A stretch of 64,000 nucleotides of DNA from Hyphococcus lacteus (GTDB lineage: Bacteria > Pseudomonadota > Alphaproteobacteria > Caulobacterales > Parvularculaceae): assembly GCF_041058985.1 (NCBI RefSeq), contig NZ_JBEHZE010000001.1, positions 1,612,001 to 1,676,000 on the forward strand. Reading direction: 5' to 3'. The position numbers and the translations under genes were made by a program. The notes beneath the pieces are model-generated. The model saw only the letters and a list, made by a program, of their open reading frames with translations. It did no database searches and was not told where the DNA came from. Position 1 is the stretch's first letter. Each line of letters starts with the position of its first letter. Below, one piece after another: positions 27,615 to 35,795 of this stretch.

Positions 27615-27756
27615 GTCGTATCACCGTAATTCGCTGGGGCGAATTCCCCGTATTTCGTCCAAAATCGGCGCGTAAAGCACCAAGGCGAACATTTCACTGG
27701 TAAGCTGCTTCGCAAAAGGCGCAAACCCTTAATGAGCAAGGAAAAAGCCCTATTGA

Positions 27757-27772
27757 TTAATGAAAGCTTAAC
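27757..27772. promoter_or_regulatory. CtrA box between podJ-like gene and acyl-CoA dehydrogenase
   Basis: TTAATGAAAGCTTAAC matches the CtrA consensus TTAA-N7-TTAAC exactly. A GATTC (GANTC, the CcrM methylation site) lies at 27776-27780, four bases after it. The box is 143 bases upstream of the PodJ-like start and 120 bases upstream of the acyl-CoA dehydrogenase start. The polarity gene is the more natural target. Confidence 0.7.
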
Positions 27773-27891
27773 GCTGATTCGGAGCCGATTGCAGGTCATA
27801 AACATCCCCACTGTCATCTGTGCTTTAACCTGATCGCGGGGATGTCTACATTACTGATCAAATCAAGACCCCACTGACGGAGTATCCGACT

Positions 27892-29676
27892 ATGACGACC
27901 TATAATGCCCCCTTGAAAGATATGCAGTTTGTTCTCAACGACGTCCTGCAACTGTCTAAATATTCTAACCTTCCCAGTTTCTCCGAGGCCTCTGAGGATG
28001 TGATCGAGGCGATCCTTGAGGAAGGAGCCAAGATGACATCGAATGTGCTGCATCCGATCAATTTGAGCGGCGATCAGGAGGGGTGTACCCGACACGAGGA
28101 CGGTTCAGTGACCACGCCGAAGGGCTTTAAAGAAGCCTACGAGATTTATAAACAAGGCGGATGGCAGGGCCTATCGTTTGATCCGGAGTATGGCGGGCAA
28201 GGGTTGCCTTATGTATTGGCGGTGGCTGTCAGTGAAATGGTATCTGCGTCCAACATGGCGTTCGGTATGTATGGCGGTCTGGCGCGCGGCGCGGCTGATG
28301 CGATCCACGCCCACGGCACCGACGAGCAAAAACAAACCTATTTGCCGAACATGATTTCCGGTGAGTGGGGCGGCACCATGAACCTGACCGAGCCGCATTG
28401 CGGCACCGATTTGGGGTTATTGCGGACGAAAGCCGTTCCAAATGGCGATGGCAGCTATAAAATCTCAGGCACCAAAATTTTCATCTCCGCCGGTGAACAC
28501 GATTTGACCGACAATATCATTCACCTCGTGCTTGCGCGGATCGAAGGCGCACCAGATGGCGTCAAAGGAATTTCACTCTTTATCGTGCCAAAATTCATTC
28601 TCAATGAAGATGGCTCGAATGGCGACCGCAATGGCGTGACCTGCGGCTCTATCGAAGAAAAAATGGGTATCCACGGCAATGCGACCTGCGTGCTCAATTA
28701 TGATGATGCGACCGGTTATTTACTTGGTGAGGAAAACAAAGGCCTGCGCGCCATGTTCACCATGATGAACGAAGCGCGCCTAGGCGTCGGTATGCAAGGC
28801 ATGGCGATTTCTGAGGTGGCGTATCAAAACGGCGCTGCCTACGCCAAAGACCGGCTTCAAGGTCGTGCGCTAACCGGCCCAGCGGAACCAGAAAAGCCAG
28901 CCGACCCGATTATTGTTCACCCCGATGTGCGACGTATGCTGATGGACCAGCGAGCATTCACGGAGGGCGCGCGCGCATGGATGTATTGGTCGGCGCTTTA
29001 TGGTGACCTTCATAAGCATTCGGAAGATGAAGCCACCCGCCAAAAAGCCGATGATTATATGGGGCTGATGACGCCAATCCTTAAGTCATATCTGACGGAA
29101 AAAGGGTATTGGCACGCCACCAACGCCCAACAGATATTGGGTGGACATGGCTATATCGCCGAGTGGGGCATGGAGCAATTTGTGCGCGATGCGCGGATTG
29201 CCATGATTTATGAGGGTGCGAACGGCATTCAAGCACTTGATTTGGTTGGCCGGAAACTCATGAAAGATGGTGGGCGTGCATGGCAGACCTATTTTGCGGA
29301 AATTGATCAGTTCATTTCCGACAATCAGGGTAATGACGAATTAAAGCCATTCCTTGATGGGTTGGAAAAAGCGAAAACACAGACATTGGAAGGTACCCAG
29401 TGGTTTGGCGCGAATGCGATGACCAACTTTAATAATGCTGGTGCAAGTTCCATGGATTATCTGTCACTATTTGCTTTGACCTGTCTTGCTTACTCATGGG
29501 CGATGATGGCCAAAGTTGCGATTGAGAAAAAAGATTCTGGCGATGATTTCTATAAGAATAAACTCATCACTGGCCGCTATTTTGTCGAACGCGTGTTGCC
29601 TGAAACCGGTATGCACCTTGAAAAAATAAAGACAGGCGCAGATGCGATGATGGCATTGCCAGAAGAAGCGTTTTAA
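27892..29676 (+). CDS. Acyl-CoA dehydrogenase, DmdC/large-subfamily type
   Basis: 594 residues, longer than ordinary acyl-CoA dehydrogenases because of extra C-terminal sequence. Seen: N-terminal YNAPLKDMQFVLNDV typical of the DmdC-like subfamily, GGWQGLSFDPEYGGQGLP, the FAD-binding MNLTEPHCGTDLG, and ILGGHGYIAEWGMEQFVRDARI with IYEGANGIQALDL. Oxidises an acyl-CoA to the enoyl-CoA with transfer of electrons to ETF. DmdC acts on 3-methylmercaptopropionyl-CoA, but many paralogs prefer medium-chain fatty acyl-CoA, and no DMSP genes are nearby. Confidence 0.9.
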   Translation: MTTYNAPLKDMQFVLNDVLQLSKYSNLPSFSEASEDVIEAILEEGAKMTSNVLHPINLSGDQEGCTRHEDGSVTTPKGFKEAYEIYKQGGWQGLSFDPEYGGQGLPYVLAVAVSEMVSASNMAFGMYGGLARGAADAIHAHGTDEQKQTYLPNMISGEWGGTMNLTEPHCGTDLGLLRTKAVPNGDGSYKISGTKIFISAGEHDLTDNIIHLVLARIEGAPDGVKGISLFIVPKFILNEDGSNGDRNGVTCGSIEEKMGIHGNATCVLNYDDATGYLLGEENKGLRAMFTMMNEARLGVGMQGMAISEVAYQNGAAYAKDRLQGRALTGPAEPEKPADPIIVHPDVRRMLMDQRAFTEGARAWMYWSALYGDLHKHSEDEATRQKADDYMGLMTPILKSYLTEKGYWHATNAQQILGGHGYIAEWGMEQFVRDARIAMIYEGANGIQALDLVGRKLMKDGGRAWQTYFAEIDQFISDNQGNDELKPFLDGLEKAKTQTLEGTQWFGANAMTNFNNAGASSMDYLSLFALTCLAYSWAMMAKVAIEKKDSGDDFYKNKLITGRYFVERVLPETGMHLEKIKTGADAMMALPEEAF

Positions 29677-29699
29677 ATTTCGTTTTATCCAAACAAAGT

Positions 29700-29731
29700 G
29701 GCGCGAGGGGAAACTCTCGCGCCTTTTTATT
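29700..29731 (+). terminator. Rho-independent terminator after the acyl-CoA dehydrogenase
   Basis: GGCGCGAG and CTCGCGCC form a perfect 8-base stem with an 8-base loop, followed by TTTTTATTT. It lies 24 bases after the stop codon. Confidence 0.9.
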
Positions 29732-30365
29732 TCTCTAATACCGCAAGCTGATTGCAGCCCATTTGAAACGATTGGTAATGCGAGAGTTTAAGACCGAATT
29801 CGCTCGCAAAAATTTCACATCGTTTGCGATTGAAAATTACGATGTGATCATCTGCGGCGGCTTTGCTAAAAAGCCCAAGCATCGCACCGATACGGTGAAC
29901 GACGTCATTGCCAAAGGGGGTTGGGGTCGTAAGCACGATCCGGCCACCGGGCTTCAATGCGCGCGATAGGCCGTCACCGAGAAGTCGCAAATTAAAAATA
30001 TGTTCGATCAATGCCGACATGACGATCGTGTCGAATTGATTTTCAAATGGCAGCGGATCTTGGTCGATGTTGAGTGCTACAAATTGTGCATGGGGTTTTT
30101 GAATACGTGCATCGGCTATTGCATCGGCGCTGATATCAACACCGGTATAGCTTGTGATTTTGTCGGCAACCAGGTGGCCCAACTGGCCGCGCTGGCACCC
30201 TATGTCCAATAATTCACCGCGTATGAACGGTTTTATTCGGGACAGTCTTGCTTCTGACAGGTGTTTCGACAGTAGGCCCATGACTAAGATACGCTTTTTA
30301 TTGGTGAATATGTCGTAACAACGCAAAACTACAGTGAAATCAGTTTGAGCAAGAGACCGGTTCAT
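29727..30365 (-). CDS. Class I SAM-dependent methyltransferase
   Basis: 212 residues. Rossmann-fold methyltransferase. Seen: SAM motif I in ELLDIGCQRGQLGHLV (about residues 51-66), motif II acidic residue in YTGVDIS, FDTIVMSALIEHI as motif IV and LKPGGRIVLTTPTPFG as post-motif. It resembles UbiE/Methyltransf_11-type enzymes. The substrate is unknown. The start is uncertain: the first ATG has only a weak Shine-Dalgarno and an internal Met at residue 30 is possible. Confidence 0.82.
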   Translation of the reverse strand: MNRSLAQTDFTVVLRCYDIFTNKKRILVMGLLSKHLSEARLSRIKPFIRGELLDIGCQRGQLGHLVADKITSYTGVDISADAIADARIQKPHAQFVALNIDQDPLPFENQFDTIVMSALIEHIFNLRLLGDGLSRALKPGGRIVLTTPTPFGNDVVHRIGAMLGLFSKAAADDHIVIFNRKRCEIFASEFGLKLSHYQSFQMGCNQLAVLEK

Positions 30366-30472
30366 GCTTAAAAAAAGGTTACACCACAGCGGGGTATTCC
30401 CTGATCCCCTGTATTTTCAAGACTAAAGACGCCAAGTTATAGACGCCAGACTACGAGAATGATTGGGCAACA

Positions 30473-30490
30473 GATCCGTAGGGGCGGATC
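30473..30490. repeat. Short perfect inverted repeat before the DUF885 gene
   Basis: GATCCG and CGGATC are perfect arms around TAGGGG, about 30 bases before the start codon. A small hairpin or operator is possible. Two copies of AGACGCCA lie just upstream, near 30427 and 30441. Confidence 0.3.
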
Positions 30491-30520
30491 GAAGCAGAAA
30501 TTCACTAGGAAGGACTATTT

Positions 30521-32407
30521 ATGGATATGCGCCATTTGACCCTAGCACTTTTAGGGTCAGTTTCTCTTGCCGCTTGTGGGCAAGGGGCTGATGAAGCGAC
30601 GACAAAGACCGCACCGGTAGAAAACACAGAGGCAGCAACGACTGAGGTTAATGCTGATGCGGTGGCGGCTGAAAGCGAACGTCTAAATCAGTGGTTTGCT
30701 GAGCGTTGGGAAGAGGAACTTGATTTCTCGCCCATGTTTAAAACCTATCTTGGCCGCAAAGACGATCAAGAATTGGTCGATGACGTAAGTGAAGCCGCAG
30801 AAGATCGCCAATTAGAGTGGCGCCGTGATGCTGTCGCTAAGATGAAGTCGAGTTTTGATTACGATTCGCTGACACCGGAAGCGCAGACATCGTATGACAT
30901 TTTTGCTTACCAGCTGGACGAAGCCGAAGCTGAACATGAGTTCCGTCGTCGGCATTATGTCTTTCATCAGATGTATGGACCGCATGCGGATCTTTCAAAC
31001 TTCCTGATCAATTTCCATAGTGTCGAAACAGCTGAAGATATGGATGCCTATATCACGCGTATTGGCGGAATTTCGGTTGCGCTGGAGCAGTCACTTGAAC
31101 GCGCCAAAATTGCGGCATCCGAAGGGGTTCGTCCGCCACGTTTCGCGTATGATGGCGTGATCAAACAATCGCGTGCGTTGATTGATGGTGCGCCATTCGA
31201 AGGCGAGGGCGATGCGCCATTATGGGCCGACGCCAAAAGAAAAATTGATACCTTGCTCGCTGCGGGTGCCATCGACGAAGAGCAGGCGGAAACCATGCGC
31301 GGTGAAGCTCGTGAAGCGTTGGTCTCTGTTTATAAACCGACCTATGACGCTGTTATTGCGTGGTTTGAAAGTGATATCGAAAACAGCGACGAGAATGCAA
31401 AAGGTGTTGGCAGCCTTCCGCAAGGGAAAGCGTTCTACGAAGAGCGTTTGGCGCACTCAACAACCACAGACATGACCGCTGACGAAGTACATCAGCTTGG
31501 TCTTGATGAGGTTGCGCGCATCAGAACCGAAATGGAAGCGATTAAAGAAAAAGTCGGCTTTGAGGGAACGCTTCAGGAGTTCTTTGATTTCGTTCGTGAA
31601 GACGAACAGTTCTATTATCCAAATACGGATGAAGGGCGTCAGGCCTATATTGATGCGGCCGATGCAAAGCTCGCTTATATCAAGGATTTGCTGCCGGATT
31701 ATTTCGGTATCCTGCCGAAAGCGGATTTGGTCGTGAAGCGCGTTGAGGCATTCCGTGAACGTGATGGCGGTGCGCAGCACTATTATCCCGGTACGCCTGA
31801 TGGTTCTCGTCCCGGTATTTATTATGCGCATTTATCCGATATGGGTGCGATGCCGATCCCACAGCTCGAAGTGATTGCTTATCATGAGGGGCTTCCGGGT
31901 CACCACATGCAACTTTCCATCGCGCAAGAGCTGACCGGTGTTCCTGAGTTTCGGACGCAGGCTGGCTTTACGGCGTATTCCGAAGGATGGGGGCTCTACT
32001 CAGAGCTTCTTGCTAAGGAAATGGGTGCCTATGATGATCCGTATTCAGACTTTGGCCGCTTGACTACTGAAATTTGGCGAGCCATCCGATTGGTTCTTGA
32101 TACGGGTATTCACGCTAAAGGCTGGACGCAGGAGCAAGCTGTCGATTATTTCATCGAAAATTCGCCTGCGGCTGAGGGGCAAATCCGCTCTGAGGTAATG
32201 CGTTATATTGTGATGCCAGGACAAGCGACGGCCTATAAAATTGGTATGTTGAAAATCCTAGAGCTACGGGCGGAGGCGAAAGAAGCCCTTGGCGATGATT
32301 TCGATATCAAGGGTTTCCACGATACAGTGCTGGGTGGTGGTGCGTTACCGCTATCCGTTCTTGAGCGCCGTGTTGACCGCTGGGTCGAAGACCAAAAAGC
32401 GTCGTAG
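30521..32407 (+). CDS. DUF885 family metallopeptidase-like lipoprotein
   Basis: 628 residues. Lipoprotein signal ending LAAC with the lipidated Cys at about residue 19, then an acidic linker. The DUF885 domain fills the rest. Seen: the presumed zinc motif YHEGLPGHHMQ (H455, E456), a downstream AYSEGWGLYSE supplying a further glutamate, and PGQATAYKIG near the C-terminus, all hallmarks of DUF885. Predicted periplasmic or surface-anchored peptidase; substrate unknown. AGGAAGG precedes the ATG. Confidence 0.9.
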   Translation: MDMRHLTLALLGSVSLAACGQGADEATTKTAPVENTEAATTEVNADAVAAESERLNQWFAERWEEELDFSPMFKTYLGRKDDQELVDDVSEAAEDRQLEWRRDAVAKMKSSFDYDSLTPEAQTSYDIFAYQLDEAEAEHEFRRRHYVFHQMYGPHADLSNFLINFHSVETAEDMDAYITRIGGISVALEQSLERAKIAASEGVRPPRFAYDGVIKQSRALIDGAPFEGEGDAPLWADAKRKIDTLLAAGAIDEEQAETMRGEAREALVSVYKPTYDAVIAWFESDIENSDENAKGVGSLPQGKAFYEERLAHSTTTDMTADEVHQLGLDEVARIRTEMEAIKEKVGFEGTLQEFFDFVREDEQFYYPNTDEGRQAYIDAADAKLAYIKDLLPDYFGILPKADLVVKRVEAFRERDGGAQHYYPGTPDGSRPGIYYAHLSDMGAMPIPQLEVIAYHEGLPGHHMQLSIAQELTGVPEFRTQAGFTAYSEGWGLYSELLAKEMGAYDDPYSDFGRLTTEIWRAIRLVLDTGIHAKGWTQEQAVDYFIENSPAAEGQIRSEVMRYIVMPGQATAYKIGMLKILELRAEAKEALGDDFDIKGFHDTVLGGGALPLSVLERRVDRWVEDQKAS

Positions 32408-32421
32408 CACCAAGAGCTAAA

Positions 32422-32472
32422 TTCAGCGCCGTCAAATGGCTCGAGCTTTATCGAGGTCCGGGCGGCGCTGAA
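32422..32472. repeat. Ten-base inverted repeat at the end of the small GNAT gene
   Basis: TTCAGCGCCG (32422-32431) and CGGCGCTGAA (32463-32472) are perfect arms 31 bases apart with A+T-rich flanks. The right arm lies inside the 3' end of the GNAT gene. It sits between two convergent genes and may help end transcription, but it has no T-run of classical type. Confidence 0.4.
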
Positions 32473-32725
32473 ATAATTTGTCTACATACGGACATTGTGG
32501 AATGATCGTTGTGTCGTGCAACAGCGCATCTTCCACTGTCTTTTCCACTAATTTCTGAGCAATGGTACCACCGCGCGCTTCGGGCGGCACAAAGGTGTGG
32601 TGAACGTTGATTATATTCTTCCGGACTTTGTCATAGGTCAGTTCCGCTGTACCGCCTTTAACCGTTACAAAATATCGTCCGCCCCGGTCGTGTTCCTCGT
32701 GTTTGATGTCCAAATGTTCACTCAT
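32432..32725 (-). CDS. Small GNAT N-acetyltransferase (Acetyltransf_CG / YidJ-like)
   Basis: 97 residues from the chosen ATG. Minimal GNAT fold. Seen: RYFVTVKGGTAELTYDKV, then VHHTFVPPEARGGTIAQKLV with the acetyl-CoA loop, and IIPQCPYVDKLFQRRPD, the cysteine-proline end motif of this short family. Substrate unknown. The start is fixed by GGAGG seven bases upstream; the same frame runs 56 residues further but with no family character. Confidence 0.85.
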   Translation of the reverse strand: MSEHLDIKHEEHDRGGRYFVTVKGGTAELTYDKVRKNIINVHHTFVPPEARGGTIAQKLVEKTVEDALLHDTTIIPQCPYVDKLFQRRPDLDKARAI

Positions 32726-32945
32726 GATCCGACCTCCGATTAACCGTTGATTAGTAACTTGTGCACAGAATTTAGCGTGCAGGCGGGAAACAATACGGCA
32801 CCAATATAGTTGCCGCGGATGGTGAAGTCTATTGTCGAGTTTCCTGTAAGGCCATGAAAATAAATGGTAATTTAGATTTTTCATGGAACGCAATATGATC
32901 TTCGCTGTTTCCGATTTCTTAGATGTAGCAAAAACGGAGACGAAA

Positions 32946-33137
32946 ATGCGTAAGTCTACTTACCTGTTTGTAGCATTAGACACTAAAGGCAAAACATTGC
33001 GCCGGTGTTCACAGCGTTGTGATGGTATTGCCGCTCATGAACGGACTCAAGGCCTGCTGACGTCTACGCCACATGCGGCGGCCGTCTATGGATATGAGCG
33101 TCGCGGCCATCAGGTGCATTCCGCTTATCGTACTTAA
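32946..33137 (+). CDS. Hypothetical 63-residue basic protein
   Basis: From the ATG at 32946, preceded by GGAG. Sequence begins MRKSTYLFVALDTKGKTLRR and has two cysteines (RCSQRCDG), several His/Arg and no hydrophobic segment. I recognise no family. It converges on the DNA methyltransferase gene with no gap between the stop codons, which hints at tight packing but not at function. It could be a chance frame. Confidence 0.45.
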   Translation: MRKSTYLFVALDTKGKTLRRCSQRCDGIAAHERTQGLLTSTPHAAAVYGYERRGHQVHSAYRT

Positions 33138-34274
33138 TCAGGCGGCGTTTCTTGCGCGCTTGCTAGCTAGGGATGGCTCAAATATCTCTTCTGCTAGCCA
33201 TTGCACCACAGGAACACAAACACCGTCGCCGATGAGTTTAAGTGCGGCGGTGTTGTTCGCAGGAAGGCGGTATTCCTCTGGCAAACCCATGAGCCGTGCG
33301 GATTCTATTGGCGACATAAGACGTGAGCGGACAGTGCCGTTTTCAACGGCAAATATTAGCTGTCGCGAAGACCCACCTGCAGGTGTTCTTAAACACCCGG
33401 CAAGGCCATCAAACCGGGCTTCAACACGCTGAACAGATCGTCCATTTTCGGTGCGGGTGCGCCGAAAGGCCGTTCCGGCTCGACGTGCACCATTTCTTAT
33501 TAGCGCGTTGACGCGTTCACGCTGAGATGCGCTCATCATATTGAGAAGATGTTCTGTCTGGGCTTGTGAGTGCCAATTGTCGGCGTCCCAATCGACAAGA
33601 TCGGAAAGACGCTGTTGGCGCAAAGGCGTCGGCGTTTTCGCGAGCCATACCCACTGCATGCGTGCCTGTGGCGATAGATATTCAAGCGCGCTGATCATTG
33701 CGGGAGGCGCGAGTGCTTGCGATGGGGGCGTGTCACTTAATGGTGGTGTCACCTCGTCGGCAAAGCCAAGAATAAATAAACGTGGGCGTGATTGTGGGGT
33801 AAAAGATTTTGCGTCGAGCACACAGGCCGTCGTGCGATATCCGTTCTGGGTCATACATTCGATGACTGTCGCAAAGTCATGGCCATTATTTGAGGTCAGT
33901 AAGCCGGTAACATTTTCGATTGCGATGATTTTTGGGGCGCGGGCACTGGCAATTAATTCTTCGATACGTGACCAGAACGGAAAGAACATGCCGCTACGTG
34001 CCGCATGAATACCGCCACGCTCGCCGGCCAATGATAAATCCTGACACGGAAAAGACGCCCAAATCAAATCAACCGGATCAGCGGGTAAATCACGAGTGGA
34101 AAGATCGTTGATGTCGCCTTCAATTAGATCTTTGTTTCCAAAATTCTCGCGATAGGCCGCGCATTTTTGCGTATCGATATCATTTGCAAAAAGGCAACGC
34201 CACTGATCGCCAAGGCCGATGCGTGCCATGCCGCCGCCGGCAAAAAATTCGAGAAATGTTCGTTGGCTATTCAT
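33138..34274 (-). CDS. DNA (cytosine-5-)-methyltransferase, apparently solitary
   Basis: 378 residues. Seen: motif I FLEFFAGGGMARIG, motif IV with catalytic Cys in FPCQDLSLAG (C77), motif VI ENV (120-122), motif VIII QSRPRLF (161-167), and motifs IX/X near the end (LMGLPEEYRLP and AALKLIGDGVCVPV). The target-recognition region lies between about 200 and 300; its recognition sequence cannot be read from here. No restriction endonuclease or Vsr gene is adjacent. The start was set at ATG rather than a TTG two codons earlier. Confidence 0.93.
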   Translation of the reverse strand: MNSQRTFLEFFAGGGMARIGLGDQWRCLFANDIDTQKCAAYRENFGNKDLIEGDINDLSTRDLPADPVDLIWASFPCQDLSLAGERGGIHAARSGMFFPFWSRIEELIASARAPKIIAIENVTGLLTSNNGHDFATVIECMTQNGYRTTACVLDAKSFTPQSRPRLFILGFADEVTPPLSDTPPSQALAPPAMISALEYLSPQARMQWVWLAKTPTPLRQQRLSDLVDWDADNWHSQAQTEHLLNMMSASQRERVNALIRNGARRAGTAFRRTRTENGRSVQRVEARFDGLAGCLRTPAGGSSRQLIFAVENGTVRSRLMSPIESARLMGLPEEYRLPANNTAALKLIGDGVCVPVVQWLAEEIFEPSLASKRARNAA

Positions 34275-34551
34275 GGCCAAAATTGATTCCGTTCAGTTCG
34301 CTTTCAGCCAATAACCACATAGTGATTTCATAACAGCGGCAATGCTTGTTGAGGATATTGCCGCAATCTAGCCATAATCATCCGCATACGCATGGGGTTC
34401 GCCATATTTGCGTCACGATTGCCGTGTTTCCGCCGTAATTCAAGCGATTTCTCGCATTTGTGTAGTCCCGTTTACATTGACCTAATGTTAAACCTGCCGC
34501 ACATTGGGGTGGGCGCTAAGGGGGCCTCGCATCATTCTATAGGAGAGGCGA

Positions 34552-35646
34552 ATGCCCTTGATGGAAACAATAACAATACTGGCGGATTTCCCGCGAAGGC
34601 GGGTTAAGCTAGTTTCTAAATTGGCGGCGATAGCCGTTACAGCCGCATTTAGTTCTGTTTCGTTCGTTGCTCCTGCCAATGCTGCAGGAACCTTTGTTAG
34701 TTCTATGGCTGTTTTAGCGGCACCGTCAGATATGATTGTGACGCTTGCTGATGCTCAGGATCGCTCTGGGCGTCGTGGGGGCGGCGATCGCAAGGCGGAT
34801 CGGTCGAATAATCGTCGGGATGATCGCGGTGCACGGCGGAGTAATAACGCACGGGACGGCGCACGCCAGCGAAATCGCGAGTCACGTCGCGCGGATCGTC
34901 CACGCAATCAAGAACGCCGAAATGCGCAAAACCGCGAACAACGGCGCGATGCGCGAAACAATAACGAGCGTCGTCGCAACGCACAAAATGACGGTCAGAA
35001 CCGTCGTAAAGCCCAGCAAAATGATCGACGGGAACGTCGGGCACAGGGGGCTGACCAACGTCGGGAAACCCGTAGGGCCGAACGCCGTGCTGACCGCAGA
35101 GATGCCCGCCGTGAAGCGCGACGCGAAGATCGCCGTGCTGATCGTCGAGATCGCCGCGAAGCTTATCGTGACGGTCGTCGGGATCAGCGCCAGATAGACC
35201 GCGGTAAACGACGCGAGGCCTATCGTGATGGCCGCAGAGACCAACGACGGAACTATCGCGACCGTAGAAATGATCGTTACGCACATGACCGCCGGTACCG
35301 CCGGGCCGATGGTCGGCGCTATCGCTCTGGTCACTATAAACATCCCAGAGTTCGCTATGGCGGACGGTATTATGGCCACGGGCACGGACCGCGCCGTGGG
35401 CATGGATATTGGTGTTCAAGCCACTCAATCTTCCACTATTACAAGGGCTATGACCCGTTTGGTTGGGCCTATGCCAGCTTTGGATGGAATTTATATTCCA
35501 GCGCTTATGTGCGCGATTGCGATGTAGTTTCTCAAACCTTCTATCGTCGTGGCCGCCGCTACGAAGAAGTCGCGCTGTTGTGTTATGATAGTTGGGGTTA
35601 TGGCTATATCAAACCAGGCAGCCGCCGAGTTTATCGCGATTATTGA
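34552..35646 (+). CDS. Secreted, extremely arginine-rich protein
   Basis: 364 residues. A long signal region ends near AANA-like APANA at about 45. Residues about 72-275 are dominated by Arg, Asp, Asn and Gln (e.g. ERRADRRDARREARREDRR) and hold an internal repeat, REAYRDGRRDQR, twice. The last 90 residues are aromatic and glycine-rich with three cysteines (HGYWCSSHSIFHYYKGYDPF, RDCDVVS, LLCYDSWGYGY), looking like a folded domain. Function unknown; binding to polyanions at the envelope is an inference. AGGAGAGG precedes the ATG, and a terminator follows. Confidence 0.8.
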   Translation: MPLMETITILADFPRRRVKLVSKLAAIAVTAAFSSVSFVAPANAAGTFVSSMAVLAAPSDMIVTLADAQDRSGRRGGGDRKADRSNNRRDDRGARRSNNARDGARQRNRESRRADRPRNQERRNAQNREQRRDARNNNERRRNAQNDGQNRRKAQQNDRRERRAQGADQRRETRRAERRADRRDARREARREDRRADRRDRREAYRDGRRDQRQIDRGKRREAYRDGRRDQRRNYRDRRNDRYAHDRRYRRADGRRYRSGHYKHPRVRYGGRYYGHGHGPRRGHGYWCSSHSIFHYYKGYDPFGWAYASFGWNLYSSAYVRDCDVVSQTFYRRGRRYEEVALLCYDSWGYGYIKPGSRRVYRDY

Positions 35647-35674
35647 GCGTAACCACAACAGGTTCCAATCGGAG

Positions 35675-35708
35675 GGGTGTCGTTCTCGGCACCCTTTCTT
35701 TTTGTTTT
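35675..35708 (+). terminator. Probable terminator after the arginine-rich gene
   Basis: GGGTGTCG and CGGCACCC form an 8-base stem with one G-U pair and a four-base loop, followed by TTTCTTTTTGTTTT. It begins 29 bases after the stop codon. Confidence 0.75.
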
Positions 35709-35795
35709 GAAACGGCTTTCCGCCAACAGATCCATTGACCAAAGTACCCGACTCTGTGGAGAAGTAAGCGTTAATCGCCAGTTTTTGCGTGTCAT

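Noticed and set aside
27892..29676. Acyl-CoA dehydrogenase as the missing isovaleryl-CoA dehydrogenase (liuA)
   Set aside because: At 594 residues with a DmdC-like N-terminus it belongs to a different subfamily from the roughly 390-residue isovaleryl-CoA dehydrogenases.
32736..32750. CtrA-like sequence TTAACCGTTGATTAG
   Set aside because: The second half-site is TTAG rather than TTAA, and it lies by the RBS of a small GNAT gene with no cell-cycle link.
34703..35428. 241-residue open frame on the minus strand opposite the arginine-rich gene
   Set aside because: Its Asp/His/Gly-rich composition is the antisense of repeated Arg codons; it has no Shine-Dalgarno or domain. The plus-strand frame has signal peptide, RBS and terminator.
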